From the NCBI RefSeq assembly GCF_024684275.1, contig NZ_JAIKXF010000054.1, positions 1-17,420 on the forward strand: 17,420 nucleotides of DNA, written 5' to 3'. The first letter of the stretch is position 1. Every line of letters starts with the position of its first letter. Shown here one piece after another: positions 9,152 through 15,489 of the stretch. The notes beneath the pieces were generated by a model. The model ran no database searches. It saw only the letters and a list, made by a program, of their open reading frames with translations, and was not told where the DNA came from. The position numbers and the translations under genes are program-made. Origin of the DNA: Ruminococcus sp. (GTDB taxonomy: Bacteria > Bacillota_A > Clostridia > Oscillospirales > Ruminococcaceae).

Positions 9152-9172
9152 GTTATTATTGGGAGTAGTGAT

Positions 9173-9198
9173 GTTGGTACACCGAAAGGAGTACCAAC
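9173..9198 (+). promoter_or_regulatory. inverted repeat enclosing the recombinase ribosome binding site
   Basis: Perfect eight-base arms GTTGGTAC (9173-9180) and GTACCAAC (9191-9198) enclose ACCGAAAGGA. This loop contains the Shine-Dalgarno sequence of the recombinase, whose ATG follows one base later at 9200. In RNA the right arm would hold the bases just before the start codon in a stem; in DNA the repeat could be an operator for the recombinase. Either way it looks like a device to keep recombinase synthesis low. Confidence 0.6.
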
Positions 9199-9199
9199 T

Positions 9200-10186
9200 A
9201 TGAAGAATGAGCTTATTACTGAAATAGAACAGGCAATGCTAAAAAGACTAGATAATGCAGGGCTTCAAGCCCTGCACCAAGTACTTATAAATGTATTCAA
9301 AAATGTTATTATTACTTCTATTACCGCAACAGATAACGAAATGACCAATGACAATATACTGTCGGAATTTCTCTCTGCAAAGCGGATAGAGGGCTGTTCG
9401 GAGAAGTCGTTGAATTACTATTGCAAGACTATCACGGCAGCTATGGACGGTATCGATAAGAACTTCAAGCATATCACAACTGACGATTTGAGGGCATATC
9501 TGACCGATTATCAGACCGAAAAGAAGTCAAGCAAGGTCACTATGGATAACATAAGACGTATATTATCGAGTTTTTTCTCCTGGTTAGAGGACGAGGACTA
9601 TATCATCAAAAGCCCCGTTCGGCGCATTCACAAGGTCAAGACAAGCAAGACGATCAAGGAAACCTACACGGACGAGAATTTAGAGCTTATGCGTGACAAC
9701 TGCGAAAATCTGCGTGATTTGGCGATTATTGATATGCTTGCTTCAACAGGTATGCGTGTCGGTGAAATGGTTTTGCTGAACCGCAACGACATTGATTTCA
9801 ACGAGCGTGAGTGCGTGGTGATAGGCAAGGGTGATAAAGAACGCATGGTGTACTTCGATGCACGTACAAAGCTCCATTTACAGAACTATCTCGCTTCACG
9901 GACGGACAGCGATCCTGCCTTGTTCGTATCGCTTCGCTCTCCCTATAAGCGGTTGACGATAGGTGCTATTGAGCTTCGTTTGCGTGAAATGGGGCGAAAG
10001 CTCGGTATCAGCAAGGTTCACCCTCATAAATTCAGGAGAACGCTTGCAACAATGGCTATCGACAAGGGTATGCCAATCGAGCAGCTTCAACGGCTTCTCG
10101 GTCATCAAAGAATTGATACTACACTTCAATATGCGATGGTGAAGCAGAGCAATGTGAAACTGGCGCATAGGAAGTATATTGGATAA
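9200..10186 (+). CDS. tyrosine recombinase (XerC/D-like), probable hsdS invertase
   Basis: This 328-aa protein is a complete phage-integrase-family tyrosine recombinase. It has an N-terminal SAM-like DNA-binding domain (about 50-145) and a catalytic domain (about 155-325). The catalytic set is visible: R186 (STGMRVGE), K210 in the beta hairpin (GKGDKE), H276 and R279 (HPHKFR), H302 (LLGH) and nucleophile Y311. It lies between four copies of the 15-bp inverted site within hsdS sequences. This is the arrangement of invertase-linked phase-variable type I systems, in which a neighbouring tyrosine recombinase shuffles hsdS. It is itself inside the A-D and B-C invertible segments, so its transcription direction changes with its own activity. 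Its ribosome site is in the loop of an inverted repeat just upstream. Confidence 0.93.
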   Translation: MKNELITEIEQAMLKRLDNAGLQALHQVLINVFKNVIITSITATDNEMTNDNILSEFLSAKRIEGCSEKSLNYYCKTITAAMDGIDKNFKHITTDDLRAYLTDYQTEKKSSKVTMDNIRRILSSFFSWLEDEDYIIKSPVRRIHKVKTSKTIKETYTDENLELMRDNCENLRDLAIIDMLASTGMRVGEMVLLNRNDIDFNERECVVIGKGDKERMVYFDARTKLHLQNYLASRTDSDPALFVSLRSPYKRLTIGAIELRLREMGRKLGISKVHPHKFRRTLATMAIDKGMPIEQLQRLLGHQRIDTTLQYAMVKQSNVKLAHRKYIG

Positions 10187-10207
10187 TATATAATATGGAG
10201 GTACTCA

Positions 10208-10423
10208 ATGAGTATTGAAAAAGAACTGCGTATAAAGTTTAATGCCCCACTTCACGAACTTGATACGGAAAACAAGACTTATGGCTGTCGGCAAAACAAC
10301 CCTGATATATGCGGAAATAATGGAATATCGGGAATTTGTGCTTTTTGTTCCGATGATAAGATTTGTAAGAAACCCTCTCGTGCTTGGAAAAAGCAGTATT
10401 TGAAACTAAAAAATGAGGAATAA
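10208..10423 (+). CDS. small cysteine-rich protein
   Basis: A 71-aa protein with GGAGG six bases before its ATG. It has five cysteines: C27, C35, C44, C47 and C53. C44-A-F-C47 with C53 and C35 could bind one zinc. The C-terminus is basic and helical (KKPSRAWKKQYLKLK). I do not recognise a named family. It is 21 bp after the recombinase and ends two bases before the full hsdS, so it is co-transcribed and perhaps coupled with hsdS. A small DNA-binding helper of the recombinase or of HsdS is possible but not shown. Confidence 0.7.
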   Translation: MSIEKELRIKFNAPLHELDTENKTYGCRQNNPDICGNNGISGICAFCSDDKICKKPSRAWKKQYLKLKNEE

Positions 10424-10425
10424 TA

Positions 10426-11631
10426 ATGAAATTATTAGATATATGTGAAGCAATCGTTGATTGTCCTCACTCAACTGCAAAAGACGAAGGAAGCGGCTAC
10501 CCCTTGATTCGTACACCTAATGTTGGCAAAGGAAGATTAAAACTTTCAGGTGTGCATAGAGTCCCTGAAAACGTCTATAATCAGCGAAATGAAAGAGCTG
10601 TACCGCAAGAAGATGATTTAATCCTTGCACGAGAAGCACCTATTGGAAATGTAGCAATTATAAGGCAAGGACAGCAAGTGTGCTTGGGACAAAGAACTGT
10701 TCTTATTAGACCTAACAAGGAATATGTTGATCCTGATTTTCTTGTGTATTATCTTCTGTCCCCGGAGTTACAACATAAGCTCCTTAGTTCAGCTAACGGG
10801 GCTACAGTCAGTCATCTTAATATGTCCTCTATAAGATCACTGGAAGTGCAAGTGCCTGACATTGAGATTCAGAAAAAGATAGGAGCTATACTGGCAAGAA
10901 TAGATGATAAGATAGAGCTTAATACTGCGATAAATGAAAATTTAGAGCAGCAGGCGTTAGCACTTTTTCGCCAGTTTTTCATGGATTTTGCACCATATGG
11001 CGGTGTTGCCCCTTCTAACTGGACAGAAGTATCGCTGGATGATGTATGTACGCGAATAACTGATGGATCACACTATAGTCCCGCAGATGAGCCTGATTCT
11101 CCGTACCCGATGTATTCTGTCAAGGATATGGAAACTTACGGTTTCAATCCCTCGTCTTGTAAGCATATTTCGGAAGAAGATTTCCGAAAGATGCAAAAGA
11201 GCGACTGTGTTCCTCTGCTTAATGACATCTTAGTTGCTAAAGATGGTAGTTATTTGAAGGAGATATTCATCTGCTCCGACGAAAAAGATGAAGCTATACT
11301 GTCGTCCATTGCCATTTTTAGACCAGATTCAAATATCATAATGCCGGAAATTCTCTTGTATCTCCTTAAGCAGCCTTCCGTCCGCAAAGATGTAGGCGAT
11401 AACTATGTTTCTGGCTCGGCATTGCCAAGAATAGTCCTTAAGGACTTCAAAAAATACCGTTTTATGCTTCCTCCGATGGACGAACAAATGAAAATCGGTG
11501 CTTTACTTCATGCAATCAGGATGCAAATCAAGGCAAATATTGACGAAATACATTGCTTGTCATCAACGAGAGACGCATTACTCCCTAAACTGATGAACGG
11601 TGAGATCGATGTATCAAAGGTTAAGATTTAA
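10426..11631 (+). CDS. hsdS: type I specificity subunit HsdS, complete, two TRDs
   Basis: The 401-aa product is a full HsdS. TRD1 (about 1-130; CEAIVDCPHSTAKDEG, LIRTPNVG) is followed by the central helix with INENLEQQALALF starting at residue 169. Then come FMDFAPYGGVAPSNW, TRD2 (about 195-345) and the closing helix and tail LLPKLMNGEIDVSKVKI. HsdS sets the DNA target of both methylation and cleavage. Site C lies exactly in the central helix and site D lies just after the stop, so the TRD2 half can be turned onto the hsdM-linked half gene, leaving this gene as a half-subunit. GAGGAA before the ATG lies within the upstream Cys-rich gene. It starts almost directly at TRD1, lacking the short lead found on the other copy. 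It points away from the hsdM promoter, so its expression in this orientation is uncertain. Confidence 0.94.
   Translation: MKLLDICEAIVDCPHSTAKDEGSGYPLIRTPNVGKGRLKLSGVHRVPENVYNQRNERAVPQEDDLILAREAPIGNVAIIRQGQQVCLGQRTVLIRPNKEYVDPDFLVYYLLSPELQHKLLSSANGATVSHLNMSSIRSLEVQVPDIEIQKKIGAILARIDDKIELNTAINENLEQQALALFRQFFMDFAPYGGVAPSNWTEVSLDDVCTRITDGSHYSPADEPDSPYPMYSVKDMETYGFNPSSCKHISEEDFRKMQKSDCVPLLNDILVAKDGSYLKEIFICSDEKDEAILSSIAIFRPDSNIIMPEILLYLLKQPSVRKDVGDNYVSGSALPRIVLKDFKKYRFMLPPMDEQMKIGALLHAIRMQIKANIDEIHCLSSTRDALLPKLMNGEIDVSKVKI
10930..10944 (+). repeat. inversion site C (ATAAATGAAAATTTA)
   Basis: Exact 15-bp copy in plus orientation within the central helix of the complete hsdS. The nine bases before it, AATACTGCG, are also identical to the corresponding flank of site D, giving 24 bp of identity for the C-D pair. 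Confidence 0.85.
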
Positions 11632-12233
11632 GCAGCTTGCAAGTATAAATTTTCATTTATCGCAGTATTTACAGCAATTTTATGCTCTATAGAATCTAGT
11701 AAAGACGCTATCTTATTCTGCACATCAATTGGCGGGACAGGAATAAGCATATCTCTGAAATTGGTTTTGTTAAATTTAGGCTGAGCACTCCCTGTTACGA
11801 TAGATTTGAGCATTTTTTGTCCATAATGACCTTTAAGCCAATGATAATAGAAGCTATCATTACCGTTAAATTGTACCATAATTGCATTTGGCGCTAAACT
11901 CATCTTATATTTTAACACAGGACAACGAAATACAGTTCCAACATTTGCACCAACATTGGATATTATTATTTCTCCGCCAAACAGCTTGCTTTTTGAAAGA
12001 AACTCATATGCGTGTTCATCTATGAAAACAAAGTCTCCTTTGAAGTCGTTATTATAATCGACTAACCTTATAAGTACCGCTACATCTTCATCTGAGCGAT
12101 ATGTTACATTCTCTGCCAGAGAAGCGAAGCTGCCGTTTGCTACATAGTCAGTCACAACTTTTGCAATATCCTTGATTTGGGCAATTTCCCATGTGTCAGG
12201 CATTTTTCCAAGAGGTGTATCTTTATATGTCAT
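11628..12233 (-). CDS. hsdS: hsdM-linked HsdS half-subunit (TRD1 only)
   Basis: Encodes 201 aa: lead LGKMPDTW, one TRD, and the central helix IDVQNKIASLLDSIEHKIAV, ending NTAINENLYLQAA-stop. A full HsdS is about 400 aa, so the second TRD is absent. The break is exactly at inversion site D, not at random. I chose ATG 12233, which overlaps the hsdM stop by 11 bp. The open frame extends to 12278 but that part is hsdM coding sequence. A GGGGGCG stretch is the likely ribosome site. Half-size HsdS proteins in other systems (NgoAV, mutant EcoDXXI) can pair and recognise a symmetric site, so this product may be active. Inversion C-D or A-D would extend it in frame with a TRD2. Its stop codon overlaps the stop of the opposite hsdS. 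Confidence 0.9.
   Translation of the reverse strand: MTYKDTPLGKMPDTWEIAQIKDIAKVVTDYVANGSFASLAENVTYRSDEDVAVLIRLVDYNNDFKGDFVFIDEHAYEFLSKSKLFGGEIIISNVGANVGTVFRCPVLKYKMSLAPNAIMVQFNGNDSFYYHWLKGHYGQKMLKSIVTGSAQPKFNKTNFRDMLIPVPPIDVQNKIASLLDSIEHKIAVNTAINENLYLQAA
11646..11660 (-). repeat. inversion site D (ATAAATGAAAATTTA, reverse)
   Basis: Exact 15-bp copy in minus orientation at the 3' end of the hsdM-linked half hsdS. It is the acceptor site where a TRD2 cassette would be joined in frame. With the next base the site is a perfect dyad, ATAAAT-GAAA-ATTTAT, as at site B. Confidence 0.85.
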
Positions 12234-13728
12234 ATCCAATCGCCCCCAGCTTCTCCCTAATCTCATTTTCAAGCTCATGGGATTTTGCGAACATCTCCGA
12301 AAGCTCTGAAGTCAGACGCTTCATCTTTTCGTCAAACGGCTCACCGTCATCCTCCTGCTCCTCAATGCCGACATAGCGTCCGGGAGTGAGAATATAGTCC
12401 TGTGCAGCTATCTGCTCTGTTGTCGCAACAGCACAGAAGCCCTTGACTTCCTCTAATGTGCCGCTCTGAAAAGCCTTGAATGTATCAGCAAGCTTCTGAA
12501 TATCCTCATCCGTGAAGTCACGGTGCTTGCGGTCAACCATATATCCCATTTTACGGGCGTCAATAAACAGAGTCTTGCCCTTCTGCTTCTTGTTCTTGCT
12601 GATGAACCACAGCGTCACAGGGATAGTAACGGAATAAAAGAGCTGCGTAGGCATAGCGACGATACCCTCAATAAGATCGTCCTCGATTATACGCTTTCTA
12701 ATCTCGCCCTCACCACTTGACTGTGTGGAGAGTGCACCGTTAGCAAGTACAAGACCAATCTTACCGTTAGGAGCCAGATGATGTATCATATGCTGTATCC
12801 ACGCATAATTGGCATTGCCAGCAGGCGGGGTTCCATATTTCCAGCGGATATCGTCCTGAAGCTTGTCCTGTCCCCAGTTGGAGAGGTTGAAAGGCGGATT
12901 TGCAAGGATAAAATCTGCCTTGAGTGTTTTATGTATATCATTGAAGAATGTATCATCATGATATGGCCCGAAGTCTGCATCAATACCACGGATAGCCATA
13001 TTCATCTTAGCCATTTTCCATGTATCAGCGTTTGACTCCTGACCGTATACAGAAATGCGGTTACGGCTGCCCTGATGAGCCTCTACAAATTTTGCGCTCT
13101 GTACGAACATACCACCGGAACCGCAACAAGGATCGTATACGCGGCAGTCCTCAAACGGCTGCAATATCTCAACGAGAGTACGAACAACACTGGAGGGAGT
13201 ATAGAATTCGCCGCCCTTAACTCCTTCATATGCGGCAAATTGAGCAATACAATATTCATATGTGCGTCCGAGGATATCTTTGCTATCCTCAGTATCAGTC
13301 ATATCCATATTGGTGAAAAGGTCAACTACCTCACCGAGTACACGCTTGTCAAGATCAGGACTGGCGTAATTCTTCGGAAGAACGTTCTTCAGGCTCTTGT
13401 TTTCAGCCTCTATCGCTCTCATAGCATCGTCAATAACAGTACCAATCTCAGGAGTATGAGCAGCAGCGGAAATAGTATTCCAGCGAGCTTCTTCCGGTAC
13501 AAAGAAGATGTTATCCATAAGATAAGCGTCCTTTTCGTCCTCAAAACCGTCACCTTCAGCAACAAGTTCGTTGTAACGCTTCTCAAATGCACTTGATATG
13601 TAGCGTAGGAAGATAAGTCCTACGATAACTTTTCTATATTCGGCAGCAGGAATATGTCCCCATAATACGCAGGCAGCATCCCATATCTGCTTTTCAAATC
13701 CGATATTTGCATTGTTCTTTTCAGCCAT
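12223..13728 (-). CDS. hsdM: type I DNA methyltransferase subunit HsdM
   Basis: The 501-aa product is a complete HsdM, the N6-adenine methyltransferase of the complex. It has the N-terminal helical HsdM domain (about 10-145), then EFYTP (174-178), the S-adenosylmethionine motif DPCCGSGG (199-206) and catalytic NPPF (277-280). The C-terminal tail is helical and would contact HsdS. It is transcribed from a good promoter 42 bp upstream and overlaps the hsdS start by 11 bp, so M and S are coupled. It lies outside the invertible region and is always expressed in the same direction, whichever S form is joined to it. Confidence 0.97.
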   Translation of the reverse strand: MAEKNNANIGFEKQIWDAACVLWGHIPAAEYRKVIVGLIFLRYISSAFEKRYNELVAEGDGFEDEKDAYLMDNIFFVPEEARWNTISAAAHTPEIGTVIDDAMRAIEAENKSLKNVLPKNYASPDLDKRVLGEVVDLFTNMDMTDTEDSKDILGRTYEYCIAQFAAYEGVKGGEFYTPSSVVRTLVEILQPFEDCRVYDPCCGSGGMFVQSAKFVEAHQGSRNRISVYGQESNADTWKMAKMNMAIRGIDADFGPYHDDTFFNDIHKTLKADFILANPPFNLSNWGQDKLQDDIRWKYGTPPAGNANYAWIQHMIHHLAPNGKIGLVLANGALSTQSSGEGEIRKRIIEDDLIEGIVAMPTQLFYSVTIPVTLWFISKNKKQKGKTLFIDARKMGYMVDRKHRDFTDEDIQKLADTFKAFQSGTLEEVKGFCAVATTEQIAAQDYILTPGRYVGIEEQEDDGEPFDEKMKRLTSELSEMFAKSHELENEIREKLGAIGYDI

Positions 13729-13769
13729 AACATTACCACTTTCTGTAATAAATTACATTTTACTTTATA

Positions 13770-13798
13770 ATTATAACATATTTTTGTGAACAATTCAA
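13770..13798 (-). promoter_or_regulatory. sigma-70/A-type promoter of hsdM
   Basis: On the minus strand TTGAAT (13798-13793), a 17-bp spacer and a consensus TATAAT (13775-13770) stand 42 bp before the hsdM ATG. It is the only strong promoter I see for the leftward restriction genes. Confidence 0.75.
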
Positions 13799-13839
13799 GG
13801 ATATCTTACTATGCTTTGTATAATCTCCATGTATTAGAT

Positions 13840-13975
13840 GAGATTAGTCGTATCTCAATACCGCTCGTTTTAAAGTAAAATATACTAATCTTAATTGTAG
13901 TGATATTGCGTTAATTCACTTGTGCTAATCGCATGTTGATTAGCTATAGTGACGAATTTATCATTTTCGTGATAA
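13840..13975. promoter_or_regulatory. cluster of CTAATC/GATTAG half-sites, probable operators
   Basis: GATTAG or its complement CTAATC occurs at 13842-13847, 13885-13890, 13925-13930 and 13938-13943. The last two form a seven-base inverted repeat (13924-13930 and 13938-13944). A second inverted repeat GAGAT/ATCTC covers 13840-13856 and includes the first half-site. A third, TTATCA/TGATAA (13958-13975), lies just before the -35 of the regulator gene. The cluster lies between the two divergent promoters and is a natural binding region for the neighbouring XRE protein. The rest of the 13729-14038 gap holds only the two promoters. Confidence 0.5.
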
Positions 13976-13980
13976 TGATA

Positions 13981-14009
13981 TTGACATTTTAGGCGACATG
14001 ATGTATGAT
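13981..14009 (+). promoter_or_regulatory. promoter of the XRE regulator
   Basis: Consensus TTGACA (13981-13986), a 17-bp spacer and TATGAT (14004-14009). It predicts a short leader before the TTG start at 14039. Confidence 0.75.
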
Positions 14010-14038
14010 TAAGTTACAAAAGGCGGGAGGCGATAAGC

Positions 14039-15025
14039 TTGGACGATCTCCATAAATTGCAACAACATCTCCGATTGTTACGGACGATGCTAGGTTGGAG
14101 CGCACAAAAACTCGGTGAAGAAGTAGGCGTCACACGCCAAACTGTCAATAAAATCGAGAATTGCAAATCTCCAATTAGCCAAACATTGTATCTGGCACTT
14201 TTAACAGTATTCAAGCGCGAATCATCTGCGTTCAATTTTGAAACTAGGATGATTCAATGTATACTTGATATTCTCATTTTTAATCCGGACTATTACACTT
14301 CCTCAGAGACAGAACAAGCCGTGAGAAGCGCTCAGTTGCTTGTTTCACCGACATCTTCAGATAAAGATACTAAACAAACAATATCTGATGAATGGGTGCG
14401 AACTAATAAAAGAATCTATCAAAAATTTTTTGACAGATTGCTTAATGAGAACAAAAGCGCTGCTATCGAGTTGAACCAAATAAACCCAACAGATCAGGCT
14501 GATTCCGTTTTTGAGTTAAAGAAGGAAGGAGTGAAAAAAATGAGGGTAAAAACTAGAAAGAGATGGATCGATCTTTTTGAAGAATATGATCGTGATATTA
14601 AGGACGCTCTTTTTGAACTCTACATAAAATATGTCCTTGATACCGTGAGACATGAACTTTGGATGTACGTCGATGATGATGGTGAAGTTAGCCTTAGGAC
14701 AAATATGGGTTATGCTTCAAACATAATATCCAATGAACAGCGTTGCTTCATATACGCTTGTGGTGGAGAGAATCTCACAGCATGGGATATTTTACCAAGA
14801 CTTGAGTACCTTCTCAATGCAGAAGATTTACACTCTTACTGTGATGCCATTAGGAAAAATCCTGGCGACCGAGTTCGTGTCAGTGAACTTCAAAAATATA
14901 TTGAGACAGAACATCCTGGCTTGATAGAAGAATGGCTCGAAGAATACTTCGAAGATCCATCTGGATACTTGGAAGACTGTGCTCAGAGAGTATACGAAGA
15001 TCTCTTGAATAGACTTGACGGTTGA
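14039..15025 (+). CDS. XRE-family transcriptional regulator with an unrecognised C-terminal region
   Basis: The 328-aa protein opens with a Cro/CI-type helix-turn-helix (about 8-60): LRTMLGWSAQKLGEEVGVTRQTVNKIE, with Q-x3-LGEEVGV-x-RQTVNKIE the recognition pattern. The start is TTG at 14039, preceded by GGGAGG at eight bases; the next Met is already inside the helix-turn-helix. The remaining ~265 residues are acidic and helical, with a repeated E/D-rich end, and match nothing I know. It is divergent from hsdM, and a cluster of repeated half-sites lies between them. It therefore probably controls hsdM and itself. It is much larger than the small C proteins of type II systems, so the C-terminal part may sense a signal. 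Confidence 0.82.
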   Translation: MDDLHKLQQHLRLLRTMLGWSAQKLGEEVGVTRQTVNKIENCKSPISQTLYLALLTVFKRESSAFNFETRMIQCILDILIFNPDYYTSSETEQAVRSAQLLVSPTSSDKDTKQTISDEWVRTNKRIYQKFFDRLLNENKSAAIELNQINPTDQADSVFELKKEGVKKMRVKTRKRWIDLFEEYDRDIKDALFELYIKYVLDTVRHELWMYVDDDGEVSLRTNMGYASNIISNEQRCFIYACGGENLTAWDILPRLEYLLNAEDLHSYCDAIRKNPGDRVRVSELQKYIETEHPGLIEEWLEEYFEDPSGYLEDCAQRVYEDLLNRLDG

Positions 15026-15054
15026 TTATATAATTATTCTAGTCAATTGCTATT

Positions 15055-15097
15055 ATAGGCTATCCCTATGAAGAAATGGGGGTAGCCTATTTGTTAC
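15055..15097 (+). terminator. rho-independent terminator after the regulator gene
   Basis: Arms ATAGGCTATCCC (15055-15066) and GGGGGTAGCCTAT (15078-15090) form a long stem followed by TTTGTT. The stem is nearly symmetric. It closes the regulator gene and separates the defence locus from the genes to the right. Confidence 0.7.
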
Positions 15098-15113
15098 GAT
15101 AAACGTTCTATCA

Positions 15114-15132
15114 GCTGCCCTTTATGGGCAGC
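15114..15132 (+). terminator. second GC-rich hairpin, weak terminator
   Basis: Perfect seven-base arms GCTGCCC and GGGCAGC enclose TTTAT and are followed by only ATTTC. It may back up the terminator at 15055 or act in another way. Confidence 0.4.
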
Positions 15133-15163
15133 ATTTCAATTAGCTACACATGGTCTATTTGCC

Positions 15164-15192
15164 TTGACTAATAGATGTTAGTATGCTAAAAT
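15164..15192 (+). promoter_or_regulatory. promoter of the helix-hairpin-helix/serine hydrolase operon
   Basis: TTGACT (15164-15169), a 17-bp spacer and TAAAAT (15187-15192). It is very similar in sequence and spacing to the promoter at 17041. Confidence 0.7.
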
Positions 15193-15250
15193 TAATTAGT
15201 AACAACATTGGCTGCATAAGCAGCAACAGAAAGGAATATAGGCATAGATA
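15193..15250 (+). promoter_or_regulatory. 5' leader similar to the one at 17070-17131
   Basis: The transcribed leader shares ACAACA(T/C)TGGCTG (15201-15213) and TATAGGCA-x-A-x-ATAATG next to the start with the leader at 17070. The distance from the -10 box to TGGCTG is identical. Here GCTGC/GCAGC can form a small hairpin. The usual ribosome site is unclear: AAAGGA lies 15 bases before the ATG, too far for normal use. Function unknown. Confidence 0.45.
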
Positions 15251-15481
15251 ATGGAACAGAGAGAGATTATTGACAGAGATACCTATAAGAAGATCAAGAA
15301 GATGAACCGCGAGGAGCTTACAAAGTTCATTATTAAGTATGGAGATGAGCTTCTCGGAGAACAGGGCAAAACCATTGACCTCCCTGCTCTTGAGGAAGAA
15401 CTCAGTAAGATCAAAGGTATCGGCGGTAAGCGCCTTGAGGAAATAATGGTCGTTATTGAGAAATTCTTGGATGTTGAATAG
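15251..15481 (+). CDS. small helix-hairpin-helix protein
   Basis: A 76-aa, highly charged protein. Residues 53-66 (KIKGIGGKRLEEIM) form a helix-hairpin-helix motif with the GIG turn, which binds the DNA or RNA backbone in a sequence-independent way. The first 50 residues are helical and acidic/basic mixed. No Cys, signal peptide or membrane segment. Its stop codon overlaps the ribosome site of the serine hydrolase, so the two genes form one transcript, though no functional link is evident. A single HhH of this size is usually part of a larger assembly. Confidence 0.7.
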   Translation: MEQREIIDRDTYKKIKKMNREELTKFIIKYGDELLGEQGKTIDLPALEEELSKIKGIGGKRLEEIMVVIEKFLDVE

Positions 15482-15489
15482 AGGGAAAG

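Larger units (their letters stand above)
7687..11660. other. invertible hsdS/recombinase block (sites A to D)
   Basis: This 3974-bp segment is bounded by sites A (plus) and D (minus) and also contains B (minus) and C (plus). Possible inversions are A-B (689 bp), C-D (731 bp), B-C (2584 bp) and A-D (3974 bp). Direct-repeat pairs A-C and B-D could instead delete DNA. It carries cassette a, the HNH gene, the recombinase, the Cys-rich gene and a full hsdS, all on the plus strand, while all flanking genes of the locus are on the minus strand. Turning A-D makes every gene from hsdM to the DUF262 gene co-directional. Inversion is inferred from the layout; only one orientation is seen here. Confidence 0.8.

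Noticed and set aside
7687..11660. An integrated mobile element with the recombinase acting as integrase
   Set aside because: The block holds only hsdS parts and locus genes, its ends lie inside hsdS reading frames and are inverted repeats. No excisionase, relaxase or attachment-site duplication at a tRNA is seen.
12234..12278. A 15-residue longer N-terminus for the hsdM-linked half HsdS
   Set aside because: The extension is hsdM coding sequence in another frame. ATG 12233 fits the HsdS start (LGKMPDTW soon after) and a normal M-S overlap.
13075..13596. Plus-strand 173-aa open frame opposite hsdM
   Set aside because: It is antisense to a clearly conserved methyltransferase, has no ribosome site and shows no recognisable domain.
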